Below are positions 42,598 through 49,854 of a stretch of 64,000 bases of DNA, piece by piece (within the stretch, counting starts at the first letter, position 1; each line of letters starts with the position of its first letter). The notes beneath the pieces were generated by a model. The model did no database searches, was not told the DNA's origin, and saw only the letters and a program-made list of their open reading frames with translations. The stretch lies in IMG/VR virus record IMGVR_UViG_3300045919_000302, positions 1 through 64,000 of that record. The stretch is one strand, 5' to 3'. The translations under genes and the position numbers were made by a program. The DNA is from a virus.

Positions 42598-43873
42598 TGA
42601 CCGTCTCCTTGAAGAGATTCTTCCATACCTGGCTCTCTTCCTTCTTCTTGACCAAACAGTAATGCTTGATGGCCTCGTGCAATAACTCGTAGCGACACTG
42701 GAGCAAGTTGCAGTTCACGACGATGTTCCCTTTGTCTGATACTGAGCGCGTCGCGTCCAGGTTGAATTTGGCCACAGTCATCTTGAACTCGAACTTCGGA
42801 TCCACCTTCCACATGACTTCAAACATCCATGCCAGGTTGCCGTCGTCGATGGGGGTCAGGGCCTGAAAGAGAGCGTAGTCCAATTCCACCGTTCGCTTCA
42901 GATCCTCGATGGATCCAAGCTTCTCACGGATGATCCCGGTGTACGAAGAGCTGGAATAGACTGGCGCGTAGCCGTAGCCGCGAACCTGCTGGGCCTCGTG
43001 CTCAGATGTGACCGGGTAACTCTTGGCGGAATTCTCCCTGAAGAACTCCTCGACCACCTTCCCTTTGACGGTGTAGTCGGAAAACTTATCCATGTACTCA
43101 ACGTCTGCGATCCCGTCCTTGAGCATCTTGGTGGCGTCGTAGAGCTTGCCCTTCTCGTTGGCCGAGAGGTAGGCCCAGAGCTTGGACGTGTTCCACCTCA
43201 GGTCAAACGAGCTGACCATATCTCGATCCCGGTTCAAGGTGAGTACAGACGGCGGGAAGTCGTAGCCGTACTCCAGCTCCTTGTCTTCGCAAACGTAGAT
43301 CCCGCCGCAGTAGATCCGGCCCTTGTACTTCTTTTCCAGGAGGACGGTTCCATCAGGGGTCTTCCGGATCGATCCAGGCGGGGGCGTGTTGATCGTGAGG
43401 AACAAGTCCCCCATCTCGTGCCACTCCTCGGGAGAGATGTTACCCACCTCAAAGAGAAGTTTGTTGCCGGACTTGGGCGCGTTCTTCACTATTTTGAAAG
43501 TGAGAACCTCGGTCCCGAAGTCGGGGCTCTTCTTGATCAACGCTTCCCAGCGCTCGTGGGTATCCCCGTTGTAAACGGTCACGGACTTGTCAGCTCGAAC
43601 GAGGGCGAGCGATCCGATTTTTGCGCCCTCTCCATGCTTCCCTCTCTGACTAGGATCATCTGTCTTGGTTGTGGATCCGAGCAACAAGCTGGATCGCTCC
43701 AGATGTACACCCCGGTTGAAGATCAGCAACTGCCTCTTACTGCGGAGATAAGTGACTCCCATCGGAAAGCCCTTGTCCTGGGCGTCCATGGCATTTTGAA
43801 TCAACTCGCGAATACCCTGCTTCATGCCCCAGTTGTTAATGTAGTTTTTAGCAATAGTCGTATAGATCAACAT
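42578..43873 (-). CDS. GHKL-type ATPase
   Basis: 431 aa from an ATG at 43873 (GAGAG upstream). The N-terminal ~120 residues have the GHKL ATP-binding signs of Hsp90/MutL/MORC-like proteins: the N-box IRELIQNAMDAQ (Glu and Asn in place) and a lid-like GKHGEGAKIGSLALV. The rest is unrecognised, with an FLTINTPPPGSIRK segment in the middle. Substrate and partner are unknown. An HNH gene lies directly before it with an overlap of a few bases. Confidence 0.68.
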   Translation of the reverse strand: MLIYTTIAKNYINNWGMKQGIRELIQNAMDAQDKGFPMGVTYLRSKRQLLIFNRGVHLERSSLLLGSTTKTDDPSQRGKHGEGAKIGSLALVRADKSVTVYNGDTHERWEALIKKSPDFGTEVLTFKIVKNAPKSGNKLLFEVGNISPEEWHEMGDLFLTINTPPPGSIRKTPDGTVLLEKKYKGRIYCGGIYVCEDKELEYGYDFPPSVLTLNRDRDMVSSFDLRWNTSKLWAYLSANEKGKLYDATKMLKDGIADVEYMDKFSDYTVKGKVVEEFFRENSAKSYPVTSEHEAQQVRGYGYAPVYSSSSYTGIIREKLGSIEDLKRTVELDYALFQALTPIDDGNLAWMFEVMWKVDPKFEFKMTVAKFNLDATRSVSDKGNIVVNCNLLQCRYELLHEAIKHYCLVKKKEESQVWKNLFKETVNGISAP

Positions 43874-44352
43874 TCTTGTCTCTCGGGTCTCGGGATGTGC
43901 TTCCAGGATTTCCCATTGATGATGTTCATGACCGTCTGCTGGCACACGCCAAACACTTTCCCTATTTTTAAAGAGGAGTGGCCATTAGCGTATAGCCTTA
44001 ATATTTCTGGAATCTGATCCTGTTTGAGGACGTTAGTGTTTCCACTTTCCCCACAAAAATGATTCCCTCTACCCTTTCTGACCTTGTCCTGCATATTGTC
44101 CTTAGCGGTGCCGATGAACAGATGCTCTGGGTTGACGCACATCCTGTTATCGCATTGATGCAAGACCTGGAGGGTAGAGCGAAGATCAAAACCAAGATAT
44201 TTTGAGGCAGAGTATCGACTCGCAGTGACCATCTTTCCGTCTACCTTGAGTCTCCCGTAACCGTCATTCCGTGGCTTCTTTTTCCAAACCCAACAGCCAG
44301 TAGCCTGGTCTGTCTCGTAGGATGCCTGAAACCTTACCCAGTCGGTCATCAA
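43867..44352 (-). CDS. HNH endonuclease (free-standing homing type)
   Basis: 161 aa. The HNH_3 core VLHQCDNRMCVNPEHLFIGT is complete, with an N-terminal WVWKKKPRNDGYGRL segment. The C-terminal ~50 residues form a helix-turn-helix (SSLKIGKVFGVCQQTVMNII). It sits exactly between the 231-aa gene and the GHKL gene, touching both, as expected for a recently inserted homing gene. Confidence 0.85.
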   Translation of the reverse strand: MMTDWVRFQASYETDQATGCWVWKKKPRNDGYGRLKVDGKMVTASRYSASKYLGFDLRSTLQVLHQCDNRMCVNPEHLFIGTAKDNMQDKVRKGRGNHFCGESGNTNVLKQDQIPEILRLYANGHSSLKIGKVFGVCQQTVMNIINGKSWKHIPRPERQEC

Positions 44353-45044
44353 TAGCTCCGGTGAGGGTAGTAGGCCAGATCTTCAGATTCGCGCTTATCC
44401 ACCTCGACCTTGGTTCCCCAGACCATAATCTGGAAGAGAAGTGAATCGAATGCACCCATGTGCTGCTTGTCGGCGCGGATCGCCTTCATCTTGTTGTAGA
44501 TGTCCTTCTCGTGGGCCGAAGTCAGGAGGCCGTCCTTATCGACTACCAACCGAAGAGCGCACTGATGCTCCATCTTGTCGCCTTCCGAATCGATATAGAT
44601 GAAGAAAAGGTAGGAGCTGCTGTCATCGATATGGACTGACATCTTCTCAATGTCGTTTTCACGAGCGCTCTCTTCGTGCTGCTCGCGGTACAGCTTGACG
44701 ATCTCAGAGAGTTTGTATTTCTCCTTCGGCTTCTGGAACATCTCGTCGAGCATCGACTCCAGATGCTTCTTTGCTCCCTTGAGGTAGACGTCGTCCAGGC
44801 GGGCCTTGATCTCCTGGAGAATGATGCTGTTGTATTGCTCAAGAGAAAGCCTATCCAGCTTCGAGCAAAGGTCATCGTTGATCTTCTTCTGAAGTGCCTT
44901 CGAGAAGTCCCCGTAAGACCGCAGAGCATCGCTCAGCGTTTCTTTGATGAACTTGTCCACGTTCTGTTCGACCAGAGTCTGGATGGCCCCACTTTCGACT
45001 CGCTGAGTAAACGTCTGAACAATTGCATCCTGTAACTCTTTCAT
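44349..45044 (-). CDS. Unknown helical protein
   Basis: 231 aa, with long helices (FTQRVESGAIQTLVEQNVD; QYNSIILQEIKARLDDVYL) and a beta-rich C-terminal part (SSSYLFFIYIDSEGDKMEHQ). Possibly a structural or regulatory protein. No family recognised. Starts after the 59-aa gene. Confidence 0.55.
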   Translation of the reverse strand: MKELQDAIVQTFTQRVESGAIQTLVEQNVDKFIKETLSDALRSYGDFSKALQKKINDDLCSKLDRLSLEQYNSIILQEIKARLDDVYLKGAKKHLESMLDEMFQKPKEKYKLSEIVKLYREQHEESARENDIEKMSVHIDDSSSYLFFIYIDSEGDKMEHQCALRLVVDKDGLLTSAHEKDIYNKMKAIRADKQHMGAFDSLLFQIMVWGTKVEVDKRESEDLAYYPHRSY

Positions 45045-45048
45045 CTTC

Positions 45049-45228
45049 TCACTCCTCTGCTACGAATGAGTCTTGTAGGGACTCCATTTCTAAACTTTTA
45101 CAAAACTCTTCCTTCAGGACTTCCAGGGCGACTGGCGCATGGTCGTCATCAGCCTGCATCATCTCAACGATCTCAATAAGTCGAGTAACGGTGCCCTGGA
45201 GGATCTCTATTCGTCGCTGGTGGTCCAC
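45049..45228 (-). CDS. Small acidic helical protein
   Basis: 59 aa from a GTG overlapping the upstream stop (TGAGTG), with GGAGG upstream. The sequence is helical (QRRIEILQGTVTRLIEIV) and acidic at the end. Function unknown. Confidence 0.5.
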   Translation of the reverse strand: MDHQRRIEILQGTVTRLIEIVEMMQADDDHAPVALEVLKEEFCKSLEMESLQDSFVAEE

Positions 45229-45753
45229 TCAGTAATCCTCCTCAAACATGTCGTCTTCATGGATGATCCCCATGTTTGGAACTTCCTGAAATGTACCAAT
45301 GAACGGAGAGTCTGATTCCATGTTGCCCATGAAGTCTACGTGAAACCCGTCCTCGCGAAGATCCCTCTCGCGCTGGGTCTCTGGCCGCTTCTTGGGTGAT
45401 GGCAAACGATTCGTGTCCTCGATCAGCCGGGGCGACTTCACGATCTGTTCCAGGATCTCTCGATAGGGCTGAAGGTACCGCTGTGGCAAGTCTCCGCGTC
45501 TCTCGATCTCGCGTACAAACATTCCCACCGTGCTGGCCAGGGGTTTCGGATCTACGCGGATGTCGGCGAAGTATCCTTCGGTGGTGGAGTACCTCTTCGT
45601 AAACCAGATGGGTCGCGCACCGTAGATCTCAGCCAGATGGTTGAAGATCATCTTCATCGAGTTGAAGACGTGAGAGGTTTCCATGTCCGCGAGCTTGTAG
45701 ACTCGTCCGTCCATCGCTCGCCATCTGAACTGCTTCTCGACCCGAGTGGTCAC
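45229..45753 (-). CDS. Unknown protein
   Basis: 174 aa from a GTG with GGGGGAG just upstream; an ATG four codons earlier (45765) is an alternative. It contains YKLADMETSHVFNSMKMIFN, a pattern shared with small proteins of other T4-like phages. It ends with very acidic residues (HEDDMFEEDY). Function unknown. Confidence 0.55.
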   Translation of the reverse strand: MTTRVEKQFRWRAMDGRVYKLADMETSHVFNSMKMIFNHLAEIYGARPIWFTKRYSTTEGYFADIRVDPKPLASTVGMFVREIERRGDLPQRYLQPYREILEQIVKSPRLIEDTNRLPSPKKRPETQRERDLREDGFHVDFMGNMESDSPFIGTFQEVPNMGIIHEDDMFEEDY

Positions 45754-45776
45754 GGACTCCCCCATTGGATGAATCA

Positions 45777-45842
45777 GTGGTGGACCCGCGCACGCAGGCG
45801 AATCCACCACCAACGGAGGAAGGGCGATTGGCGTGCCCTTCC
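45777..45842 (-). other. Two hairpins between genes
   Basis: An 8-bp stem GTGGTGGA/TCCACCAC (45777-45810) and an 8-bp stem GGAAGGGC/GCCCTTCC (45818-45842) lie between the 174-aa and 122-aa genes. Neither has a good T-run, so they are weak terminators or mRNA processing sites. Confidence 0.4.
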
Positions 45843-45864
45843 AAGATTGTTCGATGGGTTTGTC

Positions 45865-46233
45865 CTACAATCTGTCCTGAACTTTGGGAAGAATGTTTTT
45901 CGTCGTCCAGCGGTTTTCTTGGACGCGCTTCCAATGAAGCAAGAGCGTAATGATATCCTTAACGTAGCGATCGATCCTTACGGGATCTGGATCCTTGGCC
46001 TTGCTGATTTCTCGACACGCCATGTCTAAGTCCACAAGTTTGCTCATGTCGCAGATCAGATAGCCGGGTCGATCCCAGGGTTGATTCAGCTCGTCGATCA
46101 ACTGGAAGATGTCGTGGCAGTGGAGGAAGAGTCTCATCGTCCCAACGCTCCGGCTCTGCTTGGCCAGCGCAAAAGACTGGGCTCGTAAATGAAAGACGAA
46201 CTTACGAACGTCAAAGAGTGAGTGGACACTCAT
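45865..46233 (-). CDS. Unknown protein
   Basis: 122 aa, helical with a His-rich part (GTMRLFLHCHDIFQLIDELN). Probably part of the small-gene operon. No family recognised. It is divergent from the plus-strand lipoprotein pair. Confidence 0.5.
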   Translation of the reverse strand: MSVHSLFDVRKFVFHLRAQSFALAKQSRSVGTMRLFLHCHDIFQLIDELNQPWDRPGYLICDMSKLVDLDMACREISKAKDPDPVRIDRYVKDIITLLLHWKRVQENRWTTKNILPKVQDRL

Positions 46234-46256
46234 CGCTCAATTGTTACACTTAGACT

Positions 46257-46337
46257 ATGGAGAGTCCAGATCCGTTCCTTTTCCTGGCTATCCTTATCGC
46301 AATCGCGGCTCTCTGTATCCCGGAGGGTGAAGAATGA
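46257..46337 (+). CDS. Tiny membrane peptide
   Basis: 26 aa, one hydrophobic helix (FLFLAILIAIAALCI). Its stop overlaps the lipoprotein start (ATGA), so it may be a leader or partner of the lipoprotein. No clear ribosome-binding site. Confidence 0.4.
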   Translation: MESPDPFLFLAILIAIAALCIPEGEE

Positions 46338-46603
46338 TCGGGCCTCTGCTCGTTTTCATTCTTGTGCTTGCCGCGTGCAGTGGCGATCAACTCGACAACC
46401 ATCTAACTCCGCTGCCCGAGCCCGAAGAGTCCACAACAGCTTACGACCAGCCACAGGACATCTATCGCGACGTAGACATGGACGGAGCGCTTCACTTCGT
46501 CGGGCACTGGGAGAAAACAAGAAAGGGCTTTCACTTCGTCATGGATCGGAAGTGGCGTGAAGGTCAGGATCTACCGGAACAACCAGACACGGTCGCACAG
46601 TAG
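46334..46603 (+). CDS. Lipoprotein
   Basis: 89 aa with GGAGG upstream. The signal peptide MIGPLLVFILVLAACS ends in a lipobox (LAAC). The mature part is polar and proline-rich. Could be an outer-membrane spanin-like or superinfection-exclusion protein. Its 3' end overlaps a minus-strand lipoprotein. Confidence 0.65.
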   Translation: MIGPLLVFILVLAACSGDQLDNHLTPLPEPEESTTAYDQPQDIYRDVDMDGALHFVGHWEKTRKGFHFVMDRKWREGQDLPEQPDTVAQ

Positions 46604-46729
46604 ATAGTCCGGTCCGGCATCTCTACATGACTTCCTGCCAACGAGATACTGAGGCGTGGCGCACGAACCCAGAACGACGAGACCGGCAAAGACTGCTGTG
46701 GCAATCGCAGCTCGAACTAGCCATGGCAT
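46571..46729 (-). CDS. Small lipoprotein
   Basis: 52 aa with a signal peptide (VRAAIATAVFAGLVVL) and lipobox LGSC. The rest is short with two more Cys. It is convergent with, and overlaps by 33 bases, the plus-strand lipoprotein. It may be a spanin subunit or an exclusion protein. Confidence 0.55.
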   Translation of the reverse strand: MPWLVRAAIATAVFAGLVVLGSCATPQYLVGRKSCRDAGPDYLLCDRVWLFR

Positions 46730-46731
46730 CT

Positions 46732-46917
46732 TCACGACTCATCCTTGAGGACGTCAATCAAGGTTCTAATTTTGATACTACATGAAACCAGGAGATAGGC
46801 CGGCCAGAGAAACAATAAGCCGAGGAGAGGGCTGGCGTCCTCGTCCGCAGAGAGGTCTTTCCAGTGATACCCGATGACGATCAGTCCAATAAGAAAGTAA
46901 ACGCCGCCTAACATCAC
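46732..46917 (-). CDS. Small membrane protein
   Basis: 61 aa with two hydrophobic segments (VYFLIGLIVIGYHW and LLGLLFLWPAYLLVSC). It overlaps its neighbours by a few bases. Function unknown. Confidence 0.55.
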   Translation of the reverse strand: MMLGGVYFLIGLIVIGYHWKDLSADEDASPLLGLLFLWPAYLLVSCSIKIRTLIDVLKDES

Positions 46918-47204
46918 ACCCTCCTCAATCCCATTTGCTGGAGATCTTGATCGCTCAAAATTGCCACGTCCACTCCCTTACCAAGAAAAACCGAACCAGA
47001 AGCGCCCAACTCCTTCAGTCTCTGGCCGTACATATAGAGCTGCTCAACGGACAGACTTCCCGGATCGACGTAGATGAAGAGGGTCTTTCCCCTGAGATCC
47101 ACGCCATGGAACAGGGGATAGAGCTTGTCGGCCACTCCGCTGTGATCCGCGTCTGCGAGCTGCACGGCCGAGATGAATGCCCTGTCAAAGTCTGCCCGGT
47201 TCAT
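46914..47204 (-). CDS. Unknown protein
   Basis: 96 aa with an alpha/beta look (GKTLFIYVDPGSLSVEQLY; GSVFLGKGVDVAILSD). Co-transcribed with the kinase gene. No family recognised. Confidence 0.5.
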   Translation of the reverse strand: MNRADFDRAFISAVQLADADHSGVADKLYPLFHGVDLRGKTLFIYVDPGSLSVEQLYMYGQRLKELGASGSVFLGKGVDVAILSDQDLQQMGLRRV

Positions 47205-48070
47205 CCGGCACCCCTCACGACGTCTTGAGCATTCCTTACGGCTGCCGTGAGACTGGCACCCGTAGACAACGCCCAGGTGAGCGCGGCGCTAATGATGTCC
47301 CTGGCTCCGAGAGGACTGCCACCTTGAGTTGGGGACTCATAGATGACGGGTTCTCCGTCAACCCCATGTAACGTGAGTGTGCTGTCGCCGCACTCCAGAA
47401 TGTAACAGACACCATGCCTGGCTCTAAAACTCTCAACATCGTGGGCCCCGGTTCTGATACGCATGTCTTCCAGGTCCTCAGAGTTCAAACGTAAGATCCC
47501 CGCACCCCGGTAGAGGAGGGGATTCCTCCTGGAGCAGCCATCAACGACAACGGGGACGTTCTGATCCAGTCCGTACTGAATCAATGTCTGAGCCACGCGC
47601 TCACAGATGAGCCCCTTGTCGTAGTCAGAGACCAGGATCGCGTGAGGCTTCCATGACAGCTCGCGCATGAGCCCCTCAGTAAAGCTGATCGAGACCTGCG
47701 GCTCGTAGGGGGTCGTGTCTTCTTCGTCCACCCGGAACGCCAGCTTGCCGCGAACATAGTACCGGTTCTTGACCGTAGTTCTTTTGGATTGAGTCCCCAC
47801 CCAGCGATCCCCAACGCCGGCCGAATCGAGGGTGCTTCGAAGATCTATCCCGTCTTGGTCGTCCCCGATAATCGAGCAGAGCCTCGCCTCGGCCATAGAA
47901 AGCTTTCTGGCAGCGTTGGCGGCCATGCCTGGGCGGGTTTGCGTGGCCTGTGGAATGAATACTGGGACCGGGGCCTCTCCACAAAGACGTCGAGCTTCTC
48001 CATTGAAGTCACGATCCAGACATACATCTCCGACGACGAGAATTCTCTTAGGACTAGGTTGCCTAGCCAT
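47201..48070 (-). CDS. PfkB-family kinase, HldE/RfaE-like
   Basis: 289 aa. The N terminus ILVVGDVCLDRDFNGEA and EAPVPVFIPQ match the kinase domain of HldE (heptose-7-phosphate kinase of LPS synthesis). The C-terminal catalytic motif is GARD (SPLGARDIISAAL) instead of the usual GAGD; the Asp is kept. Phage copies may alter LPS sugar supply to block rivals or may have another substrate. A 28-bp repeat lies inside the last part of the coding sequence. Confidence 0.72.
   Translation of the reverse strand: MARQPSPKRILVVGDVCLDRDFNGEARRLCGEAPVPVFIPQATQTRPGMAANAARKLSMAEARLCSIIGDDQDGIDLRSTLDSAGVGDRWVGTQSKRTTVKNRYYVRGKLAFRVDEEDTTPYEPQVSISFTEGLMRELSWKPHAILVSDYDKGLICERVAQTLIQYGLDQNVPVVVDGCSRRNPLLYRGAGILRLNSEDLEDMRIRTGAHDVESFRARHGVCYILECGDSTLTLHGVDGEPVIYESPTQGGSPLGARDIISAALTWALSTGASLTAAVRNAQDVVRGAG
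47237..47264. repeat. 28-bp palindromic repeat, copy 6 (inside a gene)
   Basis: Half sites TACGGCTGCCG and TGGCACCCGTA. Unlike the others it lies within the coding end of the kinase gene, translated as part of STGASLTAA. Confidence 0.7.
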
Positions 48071-48371
48071 TGAGCACCTTCTTGTCTTTCTTCAGTGCAA
48101 CCACAGCTTCGCGAAGCTCAATCAGGATTTTGTTCTGCACCTGGATGTAGCTCTCGACCACTTGAGTGTGAAGATGGTTGTGATCCCGAACCTTCTCGAA
48201 CTCTTTGCGGGTATTCTCGGCAAGCCTTGCCTGCTCCGCGATCCAGCGATCGATCTGCATCTGGATCTCCTGGACCTCTTTATTGAGGGAATCTTCCGCG
48301 ACCACCAGTCGCGCCCGAACTTCGGCCTCGACCATCTTCTTGATCATCTTTTCAATTCTGTTTTTAAACAT
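48063..48371 (-). CDS. Coiled-coil protein
   Basis: 102 aa, almost wholly helical (EMKKMVEAEVRAR-like start, then AEQARLAENTRKEFEKV) with Lys-rich ends. No family recognised. Overlaps the next gene. Confidence 0.55.
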   Translation of the reverse strand: MFKNRIEKMIKKMVEAEVRARLVVAEDSLNKEVQEIQMQIDRWIAEQARLAENTRKEFEKVRDHNHLHTQVVESYIQVQNKILIELREAVVALKKDKKVLNG

Positions 48372-48594
48372 TGCCTTCCTCCACGTACCAGTAACTGGTG
48401 ATTTCTCTTTCTTCGGTCTCCATCAGCTCGTCATCGGTAAGCTGGAAGTCCTTCGCCGATCTGACCACCAGAGCCCCGTAGCGGATCCGGTCCACCTCGA
48501 ACAGGTGGCCTTTCAGCATCACCACGAGGCGGTGGCCGCTGGGCCTCTTCGCGAGAAGACCCTGGATGTAACTGATTGAAACCTCTTTGCTCAT
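48364..48594 (-). CDS. Unknown small protein
   Basis: 76 aa with a beta-rich core (GHRLVVMLKGHLFEVDRIRY). Overlaps neighbours by 4-8 bases. Function unknown. Confidence 0.5.
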   Translation of the reverse strand: MSKEVSISYIQGLLAKRPSGHRLVVMLKGHLFEVDRIRYGALVVRSAKDFQLTDDELMETEEREITSYWYVEEGNV

Positions 48595-48782
48595 TTCTTA
48601 AGCCTGCGAATCTCAACTTCCTTTGGGGCCGAGATCCTGAGTCTTGCCGCACGCCCGATGCCGGGTCCGCCCACCTGAACAACAAGAACGACAGCGTCGC
48701 CCACTCGGAAGGACATCCCCTCCTTCAAGGTGATAACTACGTTTCCAATTTTTTCTTTAGACTCTTCTTGTTTCTCCATCAC
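48591..48782 (-). CDS. CsrA-like RNA-binding protein
   Basis: 63 aa. The sequence from residue ~14 follows the CsrA/RsmA pattern: ITLKEGMSFRVGDAVVLVV and the C-terminal RISAPKEVEIRR, equal to the NAPKEVxVHR end of CsrA. CsrA dimers bind GGA in mRNA leaders to block or stabilise translation. A phage copy could redirect host mRNA use or regulate phage genes. The loop between strands is longer than in CsrA. Confidence 0.65.
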   Translation of the reverse strand: MMEKQEESKEKIGNVVITLKEGMSFRVGDAVVLVVQVGGPGIGRAARLRISAPKEVEIRRLKK

Positions 48783-48794
48783 TCTCTCCTTGAG

Positions 48795-49127
48795 CTACAG
48801 CTCATTCAAACCTAACTCTTCAACCACGAGCTTCATGAATTCTACCGGCGCAAGTCTCCGCTGATTGGTGATCGGATGCTCCGAAAGAATTCTGGCGACA
48901 GCCATCAGATCCGCTTCGGTTACTTCGATCTTCTTTGGCTGGGCCACCCAATCAGTGGCGATGATCTGCTCGGCGTAGAAGTGAATGTCGTCCGCAAGTT
49001 TGGTCCTAAGGTTGTTCACGATCTTGTGACCGCGCACCTGCTTGCCGCTGAGGAAGTAAATTAAGTGGGGCTCGCTCGTGCGCCAAAATTCTCGGCCCGT
49101 CCTTGCGACCTCGCTCAGTTGGCTCAC
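48795..49127 (-). CDS. Unknown protein
   Basis: 110 aa, helical (MSQLSEVARTGREFW; DDIHFYAEQIIATDW). Part of the small-gene operon. No family recognised. Confidence 0.5.
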   Translation of the reverse strand: MSQLSEVARTGREFWRTSEPHLIYFLSGKQVRGHKIVNNLRTKLADDIHFYAEQIIATDWVAQPKKIEVTEADLMAVARILSEHPITNQRRLAPVEFMKLVVEELGLNEL

Positions 49128-49363
49128 GCGAACGCTACCGCCGGCTCGGCCACCAGCTTGTACCCGTTCGAGCGCTCGCGGAATCGGAGCAACTTAATAC
49201 GAAGATCCTTCCCAGTCTGACTTCTTACGACGGCGTAACCGTGGTCTTCTCTTACGAGAAGAACAGTGACTTTGCGACCCCCCGCTCGTTTGTCGCAGTC
49301 CTCCCAGATCTGTCCGGGTTTAACGCTGAACGGATTCGGGCCTTCCGGCTTCTTTCGCGGCAT
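49124..49363 (-). CDS. Small beta-barrel-like protein
   Basis: 79 aa. The segment VKPGQIWEDCDKRAGGRKV, followed by VTVLLVREDHGYAVV, resembles small phage and bacterial proteins of the 'GQIW..D' type, which form a small beta barrel. Function unknown. Confidence 0.5.
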   Translation of the reverse strand: MPRKKPEGPNPFSVKPGQIWEDCDKRAGGRKVTVLLVREDHGYAVVRSQTGKDLRIKLLRFRERSNGYKLVAEPAVAFA

Positions 49364-49556
49364 CGATGACCTCCATAATGTCTACTTGGTTTTTCAGATC
49401 AGAGGCGTGCGTGAATTTGAACTTGGTCTGCTGCTCAGGACTGATGAGCTTGCGGAACTCTCGGTTTTCACGCCGAAGGAATTCCACTTCACCCGTCAGC
49501 TCTTGGATACGAGACTCAAGCCGTGCGATCTTACGACGAGACACATTCACCTCCAT
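49320..49556 (-). CDS. Coiled-coil protein
   Basis: 78 aa starting with a leucine-zipper-like helix (ARLESRIQELTGEVEFLRRE). Overlaps the next gene by 44 bases. Function unknown. Confidence 0.5.
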   Translation of the reverse strand: MEVNVSRRKIARLESRIQELTGEVEFLRRENREFRKLISPEQQTKFKFTHASDLKNQVDIMEVIDAAKEAGRPESVQR

Positions 49557-49609
49557 GGGATTGCATTTCGTACAGACTCTATCGAGACATTATGTTGGTC
49601 AAGGCAAAA

Positions 49610-49686
49610 TGGTGGGGAGCACCGATTTGAACGGCACATCTCCGGCGCAAAGCATCAGAGCGCTCTACCTGTTAAGCTAACTCCCC
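49610..49686 (-). tRNA. tRNA-like gene, anticodon not resolved
   Basis: 77 nt ending in encoded CCA. Acceptor GGGGAG/CUCCCC, D-arm GCUU..GAGC and T-loop UUCAAAU are all clear. The anticodon stem CUCUG/CGGAG leaves an 11-base loop (AUGCUUUGCGC) instead of 7, so the anticodon cannot be set. The 5' end overlaps the stop codon of a 58-aa gene. It may be a degenerate or unusual tRNA. Confidence 0.55.
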
Positions 49687-49853
49687 GGAGAAAAAGCTCC
49701 GCCCGAGTAGGTCCAGCCAATCTGTGGTTCCGGGTCCAGTGTATCAATTCGTACGAGATCGTCGTATCCGGCAAGAAAGAGAGGGGCGAGGGCCGGGTCG
49801 TCTAGGACGATTACATTTTCGACAACACCGCTGATGATCTGTGCGAATCTCAT
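49677..49853 (-). CDS. Small tail-fibre-associated protein
   Basis: 58 aa. It starts MRFAQIISGVVENVIVLDD and ends with GWTYSGGAFSP, a motif typical of phage tail-fibre or fibre-assembly proteins. It follows the two glycine-rich adhesins. Its TAG stop lies inside the tRNA-like gene. Confidence 0.6.
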   Translation of the reverse strand: MRFAQIISGVVENVIVLDDPALAPLFLAGYDDLVRIDTLDPEPQIGWTYSGGAFSPGS

Positions 49854-49854
49854 A

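Noticed and set aside
49610-49686. Calling the first tRNA-like gene tRNA-Gln from UUG in its loop
   Set aside because: Placing UUG in a standard 7-base loop breaks the anticodon stem, so no anticodon is assigned.
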